Positions 34,101-45,391 are shown, numbered from the stretch's first letter. The stretch: DNA of 47,699 nt from DATGZH01 sp035297265 (GCA_035297265.1 DATGZH010000037.1:1-47699); one strand, 5' to 3'. Notes: generated from the letters alone by a model not told the origin. Made by a program: numbers and translations.

Positions 34101-34655
34101 GTGCCCGCCCTCCGGCCGCCGTCGCCGGCGCTCTCCGACGGCTCGATAGCGCTGCGGCCGTTCGAGGCCGCCGACGTGCCCGCGGTGACCCGAGCCTGCC
34201 AGGACCCCGAGATCCCGAGGTGGACGGCCGCCATCCCCTCGCCCTACACCGAGGCCGACGCCGAGCACTGGATCGCCACCCACCCGGCGTCCTGGGCCAG
34301 GGGCACGGGCGCCGCGTTCGCCGTCGTCGACGTCGACACCGGCGACCTCGTCGGGTCGGTCGGCCTCCAGGAGTTCGACTGGGCGACGGGCGAGGTGATT
34401 GCCGGCTACTGGGTGGCCGCCTGGGCCCGCAACCGGGGCGTGGCCACAAGGGCCCTGCAACTCGCCGTCGGATGGGCCTTCGACGACCTCGGGATCGTCG
34501 CGGTGGAGCTCGCCACGAAGATCGGCAACACCGCCTCGGAGCGGGTGGCCGAGAAGGGCGGCTTCTTCCTGGTCGGCATCGACGACGACCACGAGGTGCC
34601 GGCGGCGCCCGGGCGAACCTACCGGGTCAAGCTCTGGCGACGCGAGGCCGTCTGA
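34101..34655 (+). CDS. GNAT-family N-acetyltransferase (RimJ/RimL-like)
   Basis: The 184-residue acetyltransferase contains IALRPFEAADVPAVTRAC, the acetyl-CoA-binding motif A region YWVAAWARNRGVATRALQLA, and ELATKIGNTASERVAEKGGF typical of RimJ/RimL relatives that acetylate N-terminal or small-molecule amines. The substrate is not predictable. GTG start. It stands just before the molybdopterin cluster with its own promoter-like box; no functional link is evident. Confidence 0.88.
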   Translation: MPALRPPSPALSDGSIALRPFEAADVPAVTRACQDPEIPRWTAAIPSPYTEADAEHWIATHPASWARGTGAAFAVVDVDTGDLVGSVGLQEFDWATGEVIAGYWVAAWARNRGVATRALQLAVGWAFDDLGIVAVELATKIGNTASERVAEKGGFFLVGIDDDHEVPAAPGRTYRVKLWRREAV

Positions 34656-34700
34656 GGGGCTGCGGCCTGGCCTTCTGTCCCGGTCCGGCGCACCCGCCGG

Positions 34701-34706
34701 TACGAT
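34701..34706 (+). promoter_or_regulatory. -10 box of a probable leaderless moaE mRNA
   Basis: TACGAT is followed by 7 nt and GTG 34714. This argues for the GTG start of moaE rather than the ATG at 34705, which overlaps the box itself. It would drive the whole Mo/Cox cluster. Confidence 0.5.
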
Positions 34707-34713
34707 GCGATGC

Positions 34714-35223
34714 GTGACCGAGCCCCTGGTGGCACCGCCGGCTCCCCCCCGCGACCTGGGCGTTCCCAGCCCCGACGACGCGGCCTGGCTGGGCCTCTCG
34801 ACGGGAACCCTGCCGGTGGCCGAGGCCCTGGCCTGGGTCGTGGCCCCCCACTGCGGGGCCGTCGTGACGTTCGTCGGCACGGTACGGGACCACAGCGACG
34901 GCCGACCCGGGGTGACGAGCCTCGAATACGAGGCCTACGCCGAACAGGTCGAGCCCCGGCTGGCCGAGGTGGCGGCGGCCGCCCGCCGGCAGTGGCCCGG
35001 GCTGACCAAGGTGGCCCTCCTCCACCGGGTCGGACTGCTGGCGGTCGGCGAGGCGGCGGTGGTCGTGGCCGTCTCCACCCCGAGCCGGGACGAGGCCTTC
35101 ACCGCCGCCCGCTACTGCATCGACACGCTGAAGGCCACGGTGCCCATCTGGAAGAAGGAGACCTGGGACGGCGGGAGCGACTGGGTGACCTGCGACCACG
35201 ACGTCGTGGTCACAGACGGGTGA
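34714..35223 (+). CDS. moaE: Molybdopterin synthase catalytic subunit MoaE
   Basis: MoaE, with MoaD thiocarboxylate, converts cyclic pyranopterin monophosphate to molybdopterin. The 169-residue protein shows GAVVTFVGTVRDH, LEYEAYAEQVEPRL, ALLHRVGLLAVGE, VAVSTPSRDEAFTAARYCID, and the catalytic-Lys motif VPIWKKETW. An N-terminal extension of about 30 residues precedes the conserved domain. The stop overlaps moeA (GTGA). Confidence 0.95.
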   Translation: MTEPLVAPPAPPRDLGVPSPDDAAWLGLSTGTLPVAEALAWVVAPHCGAVVTFVGTVRDHSDGRPGVTSLEYEAYAEQVEPRLAEVAAAARRQWPGLTKVALLHRVGLLAVGEAAVVVAVSTPSRDEAFTAARYCIDTLKATVPIWKKETWDGGSDWVTCDHDVVVTDG

Positions 35224-36503
35224 TCCCGCTCGCCGAGGCGCAGGCGTACGTCCTCGCCGGCTGCCCGACGCTCTCCCCCCGCCAGGTCGGCCTGGCCGAG
35301 GCGGTCGGCCTCGTCCTCGCCGCCCCGGTGGTGGCCCCCTATCCCGTCCCCCCGTTCACGACGTCGTCCATGGACGGCTACGCGCTGCGGGCGGCCGACG
35401 TGGCCGGCGCCCCCGTCGAGCTGGCGGTGGTCGACACGGTCCTGGCCGGTGCGGCCCCGACGCGGGCCGTCGGACCCGGTGAGGCGATCCGCATCATGAC
35501 CGGGGCCCCGCTGCCCCCCGGGGCCGACGCCGTCTGCATGGTGGAGCGCACGGCGGCGGCCGACGATGGGCGCTCGGTCGTCATCGAAGAGGCCGTCGGC
35601 GTCGGGACCGCCGTCCGCGCGGCGGGCGGCGACGTGGTCGCTGGCCAGACCGTGTTCTCCCCCGGTGCGGTGCTCACCCCCGGGCACGTGGGGGTGCTCG
35701 CCTCCCTCGGGGTCTACGAGGTGGACGTGCAACCTTCACCTTCGGTGGGCGTGCTCTCGACGGGCGACGAGCTCGTCGAGGGGCCGGGCGAGCTGGCGCC
35801 GGGCAAGATCCGGGACGCCAACCGCCACTCGCTCCTCGCCATCCTCCGTCGCGACGGGTTCGCCGCGACCGACCTCGGCATCGTGGGCGACGACCCGGCA
35901 GCCATCGCCGCCGCGGTGACGGCGGGCGGCGCGGCCTGCGACGCCCTCGTCACGTCGGGCGGGGTCTCCGTCGGCGACGTCGACTACGTGAAGACCGTGC
36001 TCGACGAGCTCTCGGGTGGAGCGATGCGCTGGATGCAGGTGGCCATCCGGCCGGCCAAGCCGCAGGCCTTCGGCAACCTGGCGGAGGGCGGCACCCCGGT
36101 GTTCGGCCTCCCCGGCAACCCCGTCTCGGTCCTCGTCAGCTACGAGCTGTTCGTGCGGCCGGGCTTGCGCAAGATGGCCGGCCACCACGAGCTCGGTCGC
36201 CCGAAGGTGCTCGCCCGGGCAGCCGAGGACCTGAAGAGATGGCCCGACGACAAGCTGCACCTCGTGCGGGTGGTGGTCGACGTCGACGACGACTGCCGGG
36301 CCACCGTGCGGCCGCACGGGGCCCAGGAGTCCCACCTCCTCTCGGGGATGGCCGGCGCCAACGGCCTCGCCCTCGTGCCCGACGGCGACGGGGTGCTGGC
36401 GGGGGACGAGGTCGAGGTCCTCCTCCTCGAGGCGGGCGAGCTGGCGCCGGCCCCGGTCCCTTTCTCGATGGTGGGCCAGCCCGCCCGCTCGGGGACCCGC
36501 TGA
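35220..36503 (+). CDS. moeA: Molybdopterin molybdenumtransferase MoeA
   Basis: MoeA inserts molybdate into adenylated molybdopterin. The 427-residue protein shows PPFTTSSMDGYALRAADV, IRIMTGAPLPPGADAVCMVE, the linker domain, the MoCF-binding domain VGVLSTGDELVEG and LVTSGGVSVGDVDYVK, and PVFGLPGNPVSVLVSYELFV, then domain IV. GTG at 35220 overlaps moaE and the stop shares a base with the moaA start (TGATG). Confidence 0.95.
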   Translation: MIPLAEAQAYVLAGCPTLSPRQVGLAEAVGLVLAAPVVAPYPVPPFTTSSMDGYALRAADVAGAPVELAVVDTVLAGAAPTRAVGPGEAIRIMTGAPLPPGADAVCMVERTAAADDGRSVVIEEAVGVGTAVRAAGGDVVAGQTVFSPGAVLTPGHVGVLASLGVYEVDVQPSPSVGVLSTGDELVEGPGELAPGKIRDANRHSLLAILRRDGFAATDLGIVGDDPAAIAAAVTAGGAACDALVTSGGVSVGDVDYVKTVLDELSGGAMRWMQVAIRPAKPQAFGNLAEGGTPVFGLPGNPVSVLVSYELFVRPGLRKMAGHHELGRPKVLARAAEDLKRWPDDKLHLVRVVVDVDDDCRATVRPHGAQESHLLSGMAGANGLALVPDGDGVLAGDEVEVLLLEAGELAPAPVPFSMVGQPARSGTR

Positions 36504-37585
36504 TGTCGTCGGTGACCGAGCCGGCCGGCGTGCCGGTCCCCGTGCCCATCCCCTTCCGCCGCTCCGGGGCGGACGAGGCCCCCTCGGCGGGCCCGCTCGT
36601 CGACCGCTTCGGCCGGGTCCACACCGACCTGCGCATCTCGGTGACCGACCGCTGCAACTTCCGCTGCGTCTACTGCATGCCCGAGGAGGGGGTGCCGCTC
36701 CGGCCCCGCGACGAACTGCTCGAGCTCGACGAGATCGTTCGGGTGGCCCGGGTCGCCCGGGACCTCGGCGTCCGCTCCGTCCGGCTCACCGGCGGCGAGC
36801 CCCTCCTCCACCGCCGCATCGTCGAGGTCGTCGCGGCCCTCGCCTCGCTGGGCTTCGACGACGTCGCCCTCACCACGAACGGTGCCCGGCTCCCGCGCCT
36901 CGCCCGCCCGCTGGCTGACGCCGGACTCGGCCGGGTCAACGTGAGCTGCGACTCGCTCCGGGCGGAGCGCTTCGCCGCCATCCGCCGGCGGGGCCGGCTG
37001 AGCATGGCGCTCGAGGGGATGGCCGCGGCCGAGGAGGCGGGCCTCACACCCCTCAAGGTCAACGTCGTCGTGCTGGCCGGGTCGAACGACGACGAGATCG
37101 AGGACTTCGCGGCCTTCGCCCGCGACACCGGCCGGGTGGTCCGGTTCATCGAGTTCATGCCGCTCGACGCGCAACACGGCTGGCGACGCGACCTCGTGGT
37201 CTCGGGAGACGAGATCGTCCGGCGGATCAGCGCCCGCTGGCCGCTCGTGGCCGTCGACGACGAGCACGACGGGCGGGGCGGCACGGCGCCGGCCGACCGC
37301 TTCGTGTTCGCCGACGGGCAGGGGGAGATCGGGGTGGTGGCCAGCGTGACCCGCCCCTTCTGCGGGACCTGCGACCGCCTCCGGCTTACTTCCGACGGCG
37401 CCATCCGCAACTGCCTCTTCTCCGACGACGAGGTCTCCGTGCGCGACCTCCTCCGCAGCGGGGCGACCGACGAGCAGCTCGGTCTGGCGTTCCGCCGGGC
37501 CACCTGGCGCAAGTTGGCCGGCCACGGCATCAACGACCCCGGGTTCCTCCAGCCGGCCCGTTCCATGTCCCGGATCGGCGGGTGA
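36503..37585 (+). CDS. moaA: GTP 3',8-cyclase MoaA
   Basis: This radical SAM enzyme carries out the first step of molybdopterin synthesis from GTP, together with MoaC. The 360-residue protein has the N-terminal cluster C51, C55, C58 (CNFRCVYC), RLTGGEPLLHR, and the C-terminal cluster CGTC...NC within FCGTCDRLRLTSDG. It ends in the required GG dipeptide (SRIGG). An N-terminal Pro-rich extension of about 30 residues precedes the core. Confidence 0.96.
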   Translation: MSSVTEPAGVPVPVPIPFRRSGADEAPSAGPLVDRFGRVHTDLRISVTDRCNFRCVYCMPEEGVPLRPRDELLELDEIVRVARVARDLGVRSVRLTGGEPLLHRRIVEVVAALASLGFDDVALTTNGARLPRLARPLADAGLGRVNVSCDSLRAERFAAIRRRGRLSMALEGMAAAEEAGLTPLKVNVVVLAGSNDDEIEDFAAFARDTGRVVRFIEFMPLDAQHGWRRDLVVSGDEIVRRISARWPLVAVDDEHDGRGGTAPADRFVFADGQGEIGVVASVTRPFCGTCDRLRLTSDGAIRNCLFSDDEVSVRDLLRSGATDEQLGLAFRRATWRKLAGHGINDPGFLQPARSMSRIGG

Positions 37586-37589
37586 GCTC

Positions 37590-37826
37590 GTGGCCCGGCT
37601 CCGCCTCTTCGGCCCCGCCCGCGAGGCCGCCGGCACGGCGGCCTGCGAGCTCCCGGGCACGACGGTGGCCGAGGTGCTCGCCGGGGCCACGGCCCGCTTC
37701 GGCGAGGACTTCGCACGGGTGCTCGACCGGGCCAAGGTCTGGGTCAACGGGACCGAGTTCCCCCCCGAGCACCCCGTCGGGCCCGACGACGAGGTGGCCG
37801 TGCTGCCGCCGGTGTCCGGTGGCTGA
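37590..37826 (+). CDS. moaD: Molybdopterin synthase sulfur carrier MoaD
   Basis: The 78-residue ubiquitin-like protein ends in Gly-Gly (VSGG), the site of thiocarboxylation. WVNGTEFP and the DDEVAVLPPVSGG tail are standard. GTG start 4 nt after moaA. The activating enzyme MoeB is not in the window. Confidence 0.93.
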   Translation: MARLRLFGPAREAAGTAACELPGTTVAEVLAGATARFGEDFARVLDRAKVWVNGTEFPPEHPVGPDDEVAVLPPVSGG

Positions 37827-37877
37827 GGCGCCCACCGCCGGGTGGGGGTCTGACAGTCGCTCGCGCCAGGGAGGACA

Positions 37878-38846
37878 ATGGTGAGCGTGGACGACGACGG
37901 GCACGGGGGGGCGGGGCGCCGGGCGCGGCCGCCGTTCGACTCGCCGGCGGAGCTGGTCGCGGCCCTCGACGAGCAGGACTACCTGGCGGACGAGGAGATG
38001 GCCACGGCCTGCTACCTCGCTCTCGCCCTCGGCCGTCCGCTCTTCCTCGAGGGCATGGCCGGGGTGGGCAAGACGGCGGTGGCCGGAGCCCTCGCCCGGT
38101 CGCTCGAGGCCCCGCTCATCCGCCTGCAGTGCTTCGAGGGGATCGACGCCCACCAGGCCCTCTACGACTGGGACTTCCCCCGCCAGCTCCTGCACCTGCG
38201 GGCGGCCGAGGCGGCGGGGCGCCACGAGGCGCCCGACGTGCTCGAGCACGAGCTCTACGGCCGGCGCTTCCTCGTGCCCCGGCCGCTCCTGCAGTCCCTC
38301 GAGACGTCACCCTGCGTGCTCCTCATCGACGAGATCGACCGCAGCGACGACGAGTTCGAGGCGCTCCTCCTCGAGCTGCTGAGCGACTTCGCGGTGAGCA
38401 TCCCTGAGCTCGGCACGGTGCGAGCCGAGACGCCGCCGGTCGTCGTCGTGACCTCGAACCGCACGCGCGAGGTGCACGACGCCCTCAAGCGGCGCTGCCT
38501 CTACCACTGGGTGGAGAACCCCTCCTACGAGCGCGAGGTGGCCATCATCTTGCGCCGGCTGCCGCAGGTGCACGAGCGCCTGGCCGAGCGGGTGGCCTTC
38601 GCCACCCGGCGCCTGCGGGCCCGGGACCTGCTGAAGCCACCCGGCGTGGCCGAGGCCCTCGACTGGGCCGAGTCCCTCGCCGCCCTCGGCGCCGACGACC
38701 TGTCGCCCGCCCTCGCCTCGACGACCCTCGGGAGCGTCCTCAAGTACAAGGAGGACATAGAGCAGGTCCGGGCGACCGGCCTCGCCGCCCTGCTCGACGG
38801 GGCCGGCCTCGAAGAGGTCGGCCTCGAAGGGGTGGGCGGTGGCTGA
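37878..38846 (+). CDS. coxD: MoxR-family AAA+ ATPase, CoxD-like
   Basis: The 322-residue AAA+ protein shows Walker A GMAGVGKTAVAG, Walker B CVLLIDEIDRSDDEFE, sensor VVVTSNRTREVHDALKRRCLYHW. CoxD-type MoxR ATPases help build the Cu-S-Mo active site of CO dehydrogenase and related Mo-hydroxylases, together with a VWA partner. It overlaps the VWA gene by 8 nt, the usual pair. ATG at 37878 with GGAGG close upstream; GTG 37887 is an alternative. Confidence 0.9.
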   Translation: MVSVDDDGHGGAGRRARPPFDSPAELVAALDEQDYLADEEMATACYLALALGRPLFLEGMAGVGKTAVAGALARSLEAPLIRLQCFEGIDAHQALYDWDFPRQLLHLRAAEAAGRHEAPDVLEHELYGRRFLVPRPLLQSLETSPCVLLIDEIDRSDDEFEALLLELLSDFAVSIPELGTVRAETPPVVVVTSNRTREVHDALKRRCLYHWVENPSYEREVAIILRRLPQVHERLAERVAFATRRLRARDLLKPPGVAEALDWAESLAALGADDLSPALASTTLGSVLKYKEDIEQVRATGLAALLDGAGLEEVGLEGVGGG

Positions 38847-39987
38847 GCTCCGCGGCCCGGCCGAGGTCGTCGTCGGCATCGCCCGCCGGCTGCGCCGGCG
38901 CGGCCTGAGCGCGTCGCCCGACCGGGTCCATCTCTGGGTACGGGCGCTCGACGCGCTCGACCCCCTCTCGACCGACGACGTGGCCCGGGCCGGGCGTCTC
39001 ACGATGTGCGCCACCCGGGAGGAGCAGGCGCTCTTCGACGAGGTCCTCGCCGCCTACCTGGCCGAACAACGCCTGGACCCGGGGGCCCAACTCCTCACCG
39101 TGCCGAGCGAGCTCGTCGTGGTGGAGCTCGGCGAGCTCGACGACGGCGCCGGGGGCGAGGTGGACGACGAGGAGCTGGCCGTCCCGACGGCGAGCCGGAT
39201 CGAGCGGCTGGCCGCCACCGACCTGGCCGAGCTCCCGTCCCTCGACGCCGAGCTGCTCGCGCTCCTCCTCAGGGCCTTCTCGGGCTCGGGCCGCACCCGC
39301 CGGGGCGCCCGTCGTCGACCGGCCCGACGGGGCCGGGCCGACCCGGCGGCCACCCTCCGCCGGGTGCTGGCCGCCGGCGGTGAGCTGACCGAGGTGGCCC
39401 GGGCCGACCGCCGGCCGAAGCCGCGGCGCCTCGTCCTCCTCCTCGACCTGAGCGGCTCGATGGCCGCCTACGAGGAGGGGCTCCTCAGCTTCGCCTACGC
39501 CGCCGGCCGCCAGCGACGACCGACCACCGAGGTCTTCACGATCGGCACCCGGCTCACCCGGGTCACCGACCACCTGGTCGGGGCGGACGTCGGCCGGGCC
39601 GTGGCCGCGGCGAGCGCGGCGGCGGTCGACCGCGGCGGGGGCACCCGCCTCGGCGAGCTCGTGAAGGCCTTCTCCGACCGCTTCGGCCAGCGCGGGCTGG
39701 CCCGGGGCGCGGTGGTGGCGGTCTTCTCCGACGGCTGGGAGCGGGGCGACCCGGCGCTCCTCGGCGAGCAGATGGCCCGGCTGCAGCGGCTGGCGCACCG
39801 GGTGGTCTGGGCCAACCCGCGCAAGGCCCAGCCCGGCTACGAGCCGCTGGCCGCCGGCATGGCCGCCGCGCTCCCCCACGTCGACGAGTTCGTCGAAGGC
39901 CACAGCGTGGCCGCGCTGGTGGAGCTGGCCGGGGTGCTCCTCGGGGCCACCGACCGAACGAGCGCCAGGCGGCCGCTCCGTGCGTGA
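38839..39987 (+). CDS. coxE: VWA-domain protein, CoxE-like
   Basis: The 382-residue protein has an N-terminal helical region, an Arg-rich linker (about 150-175) and a C-terminal von Willebrand A domain with the metal site LLLDLSGSMAAYEEG, then RGGGTRLGEL and VAVFSDGWERGDP. This is the CoxE family, the VWA partner of CoxD in Mo-hydroxylase maturation. GTG start; 8-nt overlaps with both neighbours show tight coupling. Confidence 0.92.
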   Translation: MAELRGPAEVVVGIARRLRRRGLSASPDRVHLWVRALDALDPLSTDDVARAGRLTMCATREEQALFDEVLAAYLAEQRLDPGAQLLTVPSELVVVELGELDDGAGGEVDDEELAVPTASRIERLAATDLAELPSLDAELLALLLRAFSGSGRTRRGARRRPARRGRADPAATLRRVLAAGGELTEVARADRRPKPRRLVLLLDLSGSMAAYEEGLLSFAYAAGRQRRPTTEVFTIGTRLTRVTDHLVGADVGRAVAAASAAAVDRGGGTRLGELVKAFSDRFGQRGLARGAVVAVFSDGWERGDPALLGEQMARLQRLAHRVVWANPRKAQPGYEPLAAGMAAALPHVDEFVEGHSVAALVELAGVLLGATDRTSARRPLRA

Positions 39988-41104
39988 CCTCGGCCGACAG
40001 CTGCGGGGATGGTGCCGGGCCGAGACGCCCTTCGCCCTCGCCACCGTGGTCGGCATCCGGGGCAGCGCGCCCCGTGAGATCGGGGCGGCGATGGCCGTCA
40101 ACGCCACCGGTGACGTGATCGGCAGCGTCTCGGGCGGGTGCGTCGAGGGCGCGGTCTACGAGCTGGCCACGAGCCTCCTCCCCGACGGCGAGGCCACGGT
40201 GGCCACCTACGGGATCTCCGACGACCAGGCCTTCTCGGTCGGCCTCACCTGCGGCGGGATCCTCGACATCCTCGTCGCCCCGGTCGACCGGGCCACGGCC
40301 CAGGTGATCGACCAGGTGCTGGCGTCGGCCGAGGAGGGGGAGCCGGTGGCCTTCGCCTCGGTCACCCGGGGTGCCGCCATCGGCCGCCGGCTCGCCGTGT
40401 GGGCCGACCGGGTCGAGGGCTCGCTCGGGGCCGAGGGCCTCGACGTCGCGGTGAGTGGCGACGCCCGGGGGATGCTGGCCCAGGGGCAGTCCGGGGTGCG
40501 CCACTACGGCCCCAACGGCCAGCGCCGGATGGACGACGTCGAGGTCTTCGTCCAGTCGCTGGCGCCGAAACCCCGCATGATCGTCTTCGGGGCCATCGAC
40601 TTCGCCGCCGCGGTGGCCCGGCTCGGTGTCTACCTCGGCTTCCACGTGACGGTGTGCGACGCCCGGGAGGTCTTCGCCACGAGGCAGCGCTTCCCCGAGG
40701 CCGACGAGGTGGTGTGCGAGTGGCCGCACCGCTACCTCGCCCGCACCGCGGTGGACGACCGCACGGTGATCTGCGTCCTCACCCACGACCCCAAGTTCGA
40801 TGTGCCGGTGCTCGAGGTGGCCCTCCGGGGACCCGCGGCCTACATCGGGGCGATGGGCAGCCGCCGCACCCAGGAGGACCGGGCGGCCCGGCTGCGCGAG
40901 GTGGGCGTGACCGAGGAGGAGCTGGCCCGGCTGTCGGCGCCGATCGGCCTCGACATCGGGGCCCGCACCCCGGAGGAGACGGCGGTCTCGGTGGCCGCCG
41001 ACATCATCCGCCACCGCTGGGGCGGCACGGGCGAGCCGCTGGACGCCGTCACCGGCCCGATCCACCGGCCCCGGGAGAGCGCCGAGACCGCAGGCCGTCC
41101 GTGA
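39980..41104 (+). CDS. coxF: XdhC/CoxF family Mo-hydroxylase maturation protein
   Basis: The 374-residue protein has the XdhC/CoxI N-terminal domain (FALATVVGIRGSAPREIGAAM; GSVSGGCVEGAVYE; TCGGILDILV) and a C-terminal Rossmann domain (MIVFGAIDFAAAVARLGVYLG; YIGAMGSRRTQEDR; GARTPEETAVSVAADII). The GAIDFA wording is that of CoxF rather than XdhC (GAGHVA). Such proteins bind and sulfurate the Mo cofactor before insertion. It overlaps mocA by GTGA. Confidence 0.92.
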   Translation: MRDLGRQLRGWCRAETPFALATVVGIRGSAPREIGAAMAVNATGDVIGSVSGGCVEGAVYELATSLLPDGEATVATYGISDDQAFSVGLTCGGILDILVAPVDRATAQVIDQVLASAEEGEPVAFASVTRGAAIGRRLAVWADRVEGSLGAEGLDVAVSGDARGMLAQGQSGVRHYGPNGQRRMDDVEVFVQSLAPKPRMIVFGAIDFAAAVARLGVYLGFHVTVCDAREVFATRQRFPEADEVVCEWPHRYLARTAVDDRTVICVLTHDPKFDVPVLEVALRGPAAYIGAMGSRRTQEDRAARLREVGVTEEELARLSAPIGLDIGARTPEETAVSVAADIIRHRWGGTGEPLDAVTGPIHRPRESAETAGRP

Positions 41105-41712
41105 CCGTGGCCGGCGTGCTCCTCGCCGCCGGCGGCGGCCGGCGCTTCGGCGGCCCGAAGGCCCTCGTCGCCCACGACGGGGAACTGCTCGTCGAGCGGG
41201 GCGTCGGCCTCCTGGCCGACGCCGGGTGCTCGCCGGTCGTGGTGGTGCTCGGCGCCCGGTCCGACGAGGTGGTGGCCCGAGCCCGGCTCGACACCGCCGA
41301 GACCGTCGTGAACGACGGCTGGGAGGAAGGCATCGGGTCGTCCGTGCGGGTCGGGCTCACCGACGCCGCCCGTCGGCCCGACGTCGAGGCGGCGGTGATC
41401 GCCCTCGTCGACCAGCCGCTCGTGACCAAAGAGGTGGTCCGCCGGCTCGTCGATGCCTGGCGGGCGGGCTCGCCGGCCGCGGTCGCCACGTTCGACGGCG
41501 AGCCCCGCACGCCCGTGGTCCTCGACCGGTCCGTCTGGGCCGAGGTGCTGACCATGGTGCACGGCGACGTGGGCGCCCGGGCCTGGCTGCGGAGCCACCC
41601 CGAGCTCGTGACCGAGCTGGCCTGCGAGGATCTGGGCTCCGACTTCGACATCGACACCCCCGAGGACCTGGCCCGGCTCGCCGCCGGCCCGAGAGGAGCG
41701 ACGTGCGACTAG
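41101..41712 (+). CDS. mocA: Molybdenum cofactor nucleotidyltransferase (MocA-like)
   Basis: The 203-residue nucleotidyltransferase begins VAGVLLAAGGGRRFGGPKAL, the GT-A nucleotide-binding signature, followed by VVNDGWEEGIGSSVRVGL, ALVDQPLVT and DIDTPEDLARL. The length and the EGIGSSVR motif match MocA/YgfJ-type enzymes that join CTP to Mo-molybdopterin, making the cytosine dinucleotide cofactor of CO dehydrogenase-type enzymes. Context with coxDEFG supports MocA over MobA (inference). Confidence 0.88.
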   Translation: MTVAGVLLAAGGGRRFGGPKALVAHDGELLVERGVGLLADAGCSPVVVVLGARSDEVVARARLDTAETVVNDGWEEGIGSSVRVGLTDAARRPDVEAAVIALVDQPLVTKEVVRRLVDAWRAGSPAAVATFDGEPRTPVVLDRSVWAEVLTMVHGDVGARAWLRSHPELVTELACEDLGSDFDIDTPEDLARLAAGPRGATCD

Positions 41713-42362
41713 AGAACCGATTCAACGTGGCCGCCCCGGTCGACGAGGCCTGGAAGGTCCTCCTCGACGCTGAGCGCGTGGCCCAGTGCATGCCCGGCGC
41801 CACCCTCGACTCGGTGGACGGCGACGAGTTCAAAGGTCGGGTGAAGGTGAAGGTCGGGCCGATCGTGGTGACCTACCAGGGCACCGCCCGCTTCACCGAG
41901 CTCGACGAGGCGTCGCACAAGGCGGTGATCGACGCCTCGGGCAAGGAGGCCCGGGGCTCGGGGACGGCCAAGGCCACCGTCACGACGCAGCTCCTCGACA
42001 TGGAGGACCACACCGAGGTCACCGTGCTCACCGACCTCAACATCACCGGCCGCCCGGCCCAGTTCGGCCGGGGCGTGATCGCCGACGTGGCCACCAAGCT
42101 GACCGAGCGGTTCGCCGAGAACCTCTTCGACGAGCTCTCGCCCTCGGACGGCTCGGCGGCCGAGGCGTCGACCGACGGCGCCACCGCCGAGACCGAGGCG
42201 GCACCGCGGGCGGCTCGGCCGGACGACGACGCCATCGACCTTCTCGGGGTCTCGGCCTCGCCCGTCCTGAAGCGACTCATCCCGCTCTTCGCGGTCCTCG
42301 GGTTCGTGGCCCTCGTGGTCCTCTGGCGGGGCCGTCGCCGCCGTCGGGCCCTCCCCGACTGA
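41703..42362 (+). CDS. coxG: CoxG-like SRPBCC protein with C-terminal membrane anchor
   Basis: The 219-residue protein has an N-terminal SRPBCC/CoxG domain (about 1-145) with ENRFNVAAPVDEAWKVLLD, AQCMPGATLDSVDGDEFKG and KVKVGPIVVTYQG, an acidic Ala/Glu linker, and a C-terminal transmembrane helix (LIPLFAVLGFVALVVLW) ending in a basic stretch. CoxG proteins tether CO dehydrogenase-type enzymes to the membrane and have been linked to quinone delivery. GTG start at 41703 with GAGGAG; it overlaps mocA by 10 nt. Confidence 0.92.
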   Translation: MRLENRFNVAAPVDEAWKVLLDAERVAQCMPGATLDSVDGDEFKGRVKVKVGPIVVTYQGTARFTELDEASHKAVIDASGKEARGSGTAKATVTTQLLDMEDHTEVTVLTDLNITGRPAQFGRGVIADVATKLTERFAENLFDELSPSDGSAAEASTDGATAETEAAPRAARPDDDAIDLLGVSASPVLKRLIPLFAVLGFVALVVLWRGRRRRRALPD

Positions 42363-42391
42363 ACCGTCGATCGACCGGCGGGGGCATCGGC

Positions 42392-42892
42392 ATGAGCAAT
42401 GGCGACCTCACGCACCTCGACGGGCGCGGGCGGGCCCGGATGGTCGACGTCACGGCCAAGCCGGTGACCAACCGGTCGGCCACCGCGCGCTGCCGGGTGC
42501 TCGGCGAGAGCGACCTCGGGCCCGTCCTCGGCCGGCACGGTGCACTGGCCGACGTGGTGGAGGCGGCCAAGGTGGCGGGGCGCCAGGCGGCCAAAGCCAC
42601 CTGGCGGCTCATCCCGCTCTGTCACCCGATCGAACTCGGTGAGGTGCTCGTCACCGTGGCCGTGGGACGGAATGTCGAGATCTCGGCCACGGCCAAGGCC
42701 CTCGACCGGACGGGCGTCGAGATGGAGGCCCTGACCGCCTGCGCCGTCGCCGCGCTCAGCATCATCACCGCCTGCGTCGAGGACGACCCGACCGTCCACC
42801 TCGACGGCCTCGCCGTCTTCGAAAAGACCGGCGGGCGCTCGGGCCACTGGCGCCGCGAGGCGGACGGGTCAGTGACGAACTCGCCGGCCTGA
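42392..42892 (+). CDS. moaC: MoaC-like protein with altered active site
   Basis: The 166-residue protein is clearly MoaC-fold, the partner of MoaA in forming cyclic pyranopterin monophosphate: RMVDVTAKPVT, AAKATWRLIPLCHPIEL and TGVEMEALTACAVAALSI, with a late KTGGRSGHW. Compared with E. coli MoaC as I recall it, C77-H78 and the EME residues remain. The three catalytic residues appear changed: K51 aligns with Leu52 (HHKGDVF is GALADVV), D128 with Thr126 and K131 with Val129 (YDMCK is ITACV). It may be inactive or use other residues; a second moaC may exist elsewhere. ATG at 42392; convergent with leuS, 15 bp apart. Confidence 0.85.
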   Translation: MSNGDLTHLDGRGRARMVDVTAKPVTNRSATARCRVLGESDLGPVLGRHGALADVVEAAKVAGRQAAKATWRLIPLCHPIELGEVLVTVAVGRNVEISATAKALDRTGVEMEALTACAVAALSIITACVEDDPTVHLDGLAVFEKTGGRSGHWRREADGSVTNSPA

Positions 42893-42907
42893 GTAGAAAA
42901 CCCCAGC

Positions 42908-45379
<2,472 letters not shown>

Positions 45380-45385
45380 CGCTGA

Positions 45386-45391
45386 ATGCTA
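45386..45391 (-). promoter_or_regulatory. -10 box of a probable leaderless leuS mRNA
   Basis: TAGCAT on the minus strand is separated by TCAGCG (6 nt) from the leuS ATG. The hexamer and spacing are the same as before the GNAT gene. Confidence 0.55.
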
